This document shows positions 62,959 through 64,000 of a stretch of DNA of 64,000 bases, piece by piece. Every line of letters begins with the position of its first letter. Position 1 is the stretch's first letter. The notes beneath the pieces are model-generated. The model was not told the origin of the DNA. It did no database searches and worked only from the letters and a program-made list of their open reading frames with translations. The stretch is from Stenotrophomonas sp. 24(2023) (GTDB lineage: Bacteria > Pseudomonadota > Gammaproteobacteria > Xanthomonadales > Xanthomonadaceae), in contig NZ_CP133160.1 of the NCBI RefSeq assembly GCF_030913365.1, forward strand, positions 62,001-126,000, read 5' to 3'. A program made the translations under genes and the position numbers.

Positions 62959-63924
62959 ATGAAACGCCCCTCCCTGTTCCTCGCGGCCGCCCTGCTGGCG
63001 GCCACTGCCACAGCAACCGCCGCCACGGCACCCGCAGCCGATGAATTCCCGCTACCGGCCGGCTTCGCCTCGCAGTACCAGCAGATCGACGGCACCCGCC
63101 TGCACTACGTGGCCGGCGGCAACGGCCCCCTGGTCCTGCTGGTGCACGGCTTCGGCCAGGCCTGGTACGAGTGGCACCAGTTGATGCCCGAGCTGGCGCG
63201 CACTCACCGCGTGGTGGCGGTGGACCTGCCGGGCCTGGGCCTGTCATCGCCGCCGGCCAGCGGCTACGCCGGCGAAGAGATCGCCGCCACCCTGCACCGT
63301 TTCGCGCTGTCGCAGAGCAAGGGCCAGCCCTTCGATCTGGTGGCGCATGACATCGGCATCTGGAACACCTACCCGATGGCGGTGAAACACCCGCGCGACA
63401 TCCGCCGGCTGGTGTACATGGAGGCACCGATTCCCGATGAAACGGTATATGACTTCCCCGCGTTCACCCCGCAAGGCGAATCACTGGTCTGGCACTTCAG
63501 TTTCTTCGCCGCGCAGCCACAACTGGCCGAGCGACTGATCGAAGGCCGGGAAAAACTGTTCCTGAGCCATTTCATCCGCGAGCACGCCACCAACAAGGCG
63601 GTCTTCGATGATGCCCTGCTCGACCGTTACGTCGCCTCCTATGCCAAGCCGCATACCTTGAACGCATCGTTCGAGTACTACCGCGCCCTCAACACCTCGG
63701 TGCAGCAGAACATCCGCCTGCGCGTGCAGCCGCTGACGATGCCGGCCCTGGCCATCGGTGGCGGCGGCCACGGTGGCATGGGACAGTTCCAGGTGCAGCA
63801 GATGCAGCGCTACGCCAGCAACGTGCAGGGCCATGTGCTGCCGGGCTGCGGGCACTGGCTGCCGGAAGAATGCGCCGCCCAGCTCAATCCGCTGGTGGTC
63901 GATTTCCTCACCGGCAACAAGTAG
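62959..63924 (+). CDS. cif: Secreted epoxide hydrolase, Cif family
   Basis: The 321-residue protein begins with a signal peptide (cleavage near [10 protein letters not shown]). The alpha/beta-hydrolase body matches P. aeruginosa Cif almost block for block: [40 protein letters not shown]-type oxyanion region, and [14 protein letters not shown]. The catalytic set is D131 (nucleophile in AHDIG), E155 (YMEAPIPD), H179 (WHFSFF), Y241 (FEYYRAL) and H299 (GCGHWLPEE). These are offset by exactly +2 from Cif D129, E153, H177, Y239 and H297. Cif degrades host epoxides and reduces CFTR at the cell surface. The TetR and MFS neighbours fit the Cif operon. Confidence 0.93.
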   Translation: MKRPSLFLAAALLAATATATAATAPAADEFPLPAGFASQYQQIDGTRLHYVAGGNGPLVLLVHGFGQAWYEWHQLMPELARTHRVVAVDLPGLGLSSPPASGYAGEEIAATLHRFALSQSKGQPFDLVAHDIGIWNTYPMAVKHPRDIRRLVYMEAPIPDETVYDFPAFTPQGESLVWHFSFFAAQPQLAERLIEGREKLFLSHFIREHATNKAVFDDALLDRYVASYAKPHTLNASFEYYRALNTSVQQNIRLRVQPLTMPALAIGGGGHGGMGQFQVQQMQRYASNVQGHVLPGCGHWLPEECAAQLNPLVVDFLTGNK

Positions 63925-63930
63925 GCCACG

Positions 63931-63958
63931 GCGGGGTGGTGCCATCGGTCCACCCCGC
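63931..63958 (+). terminator. Hairpin after the Cif-like gene
   Basis: The 9-bp stem GCGGGGTGG/CCACCCCGC has a ten-base loop and is followed by TTCCGG rather than a T-tract. It is a likely transcript end or stabilising hairpin. Confidence 0.55.
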
Positions 63959-63980
63959 TTCCGGCGCTTGTCGCGCCAAT

Positions 63981-63995
63981 TGTTACTATATAACA
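63981..63995. promoter_or_regulatory. Zur/Fur-like palindrome at the window end
   Basis: TGTTACTATATAACA is a nearly perfect palindrome (TGTTA, five bases, TAACA). Gammaproteobacterial Zur boxes have the form GTTATA-N-TATAAC, so this fits with changes in the centre. It is the only AT-rich stretch near the end and probably belongs to a gene that starts beyond the window. Confidence 0.5.
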
Positions 63996-64000
63996 TTCGC

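Overview
The window is high-GC gammaproteobacterial chromosome. Its gene content (class III PHA synthase, DUF1249, DUF2239, PpsR/PpsA, DcaP-like porin, Cif-like epoxide hydrolase) and its GTAG-type palindromic repeats (the SMAG class, which starts GTAGATCCACGCC or GTAGCGCCGGGCC) point to Stenotrophomonas or a close relative in the Lysobacteraceae. The genus assignment is inference from sequence patterns, without a database search.

Layout. 1-3.1 kb: the end of dnaE2, a one-TM protein, YggS and an unknown protein. 3.1-8.3 kb: a minus-strand operon of DcaP-like porin, AdiC-like antiporter and arginine-type decarboxylase, which together look like an amino-acid-dependent acid resistance module. 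8.8-11.6 kb: DsbG, a membrane-anchored TlpA-like thioredoxin and an AraC-type regulator. 11.8-14.8 kb: a MerR regulator and a copper-type P1B ATPase with overlapping stop and start. 14.9-15.8 kb: three tandem tRNA-Ala/tRNA-Glu pairs. 16-17.8 kb: GNAT, SRAP peptidase and a lone receiver domain.

17.97-21.8 kb: tRNA-Leu(CAA) followed by an island of about 3.75 kb bounded by a 17-bp direct repeat of the tRNA 3' end. It holds small unknown genes, a broken SRAP gene and no recognisable integrase. 22-25.7 kb: a soluble two-PAS chemoreceptor and a DUF5694 protein. 25.8-34.3 kb: an RND efflux operon, a large composite inverted repeat, and a two-component system. 34.4-39.6 kb: a PAS/GGDEF diguanylate cyclase, Tex and a small protein. 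39.8-43.7 kb: an operon of PssA, PhaE, PhaC, DUF5329, PspC and a membrane protein; the PhaE carries a histone-H1-like tail.

43.8-52.9 kb: a small DnaA-box cluster, a methyltransferase, a MATE/DUF1330-like/DUF2239 operon with a double palindromic operator, Nudix, DUF1249, divergent ppsR/ppsA and an MscS channel. 53-60.9 kb: an Old Yellow Enzyme, EcsC, oligoribonuclease, TadA, two GNATs, a SpoT/MESH1-like HD protein, an MFS pump, a small membrane protein and a HEPN-like protein. 60.9-64 kb: a TetR repressor divergent from an MFS transporter and a secreted epoxide hydrolase very like Pseudomonas aeruginosa Cif, with all catalytic residues conserved. The window ends in a Zur-like palindrome.

The strongest unusual items are the Cif-type locus, the integrase-less tRNA-Leu island, the PhaE with a DNA-binding-like tail, the DUF2239/DUF1330/MATE operon with paired palindromes, and the 0.5-kb composite inverted repeat upstream of the RND operon.
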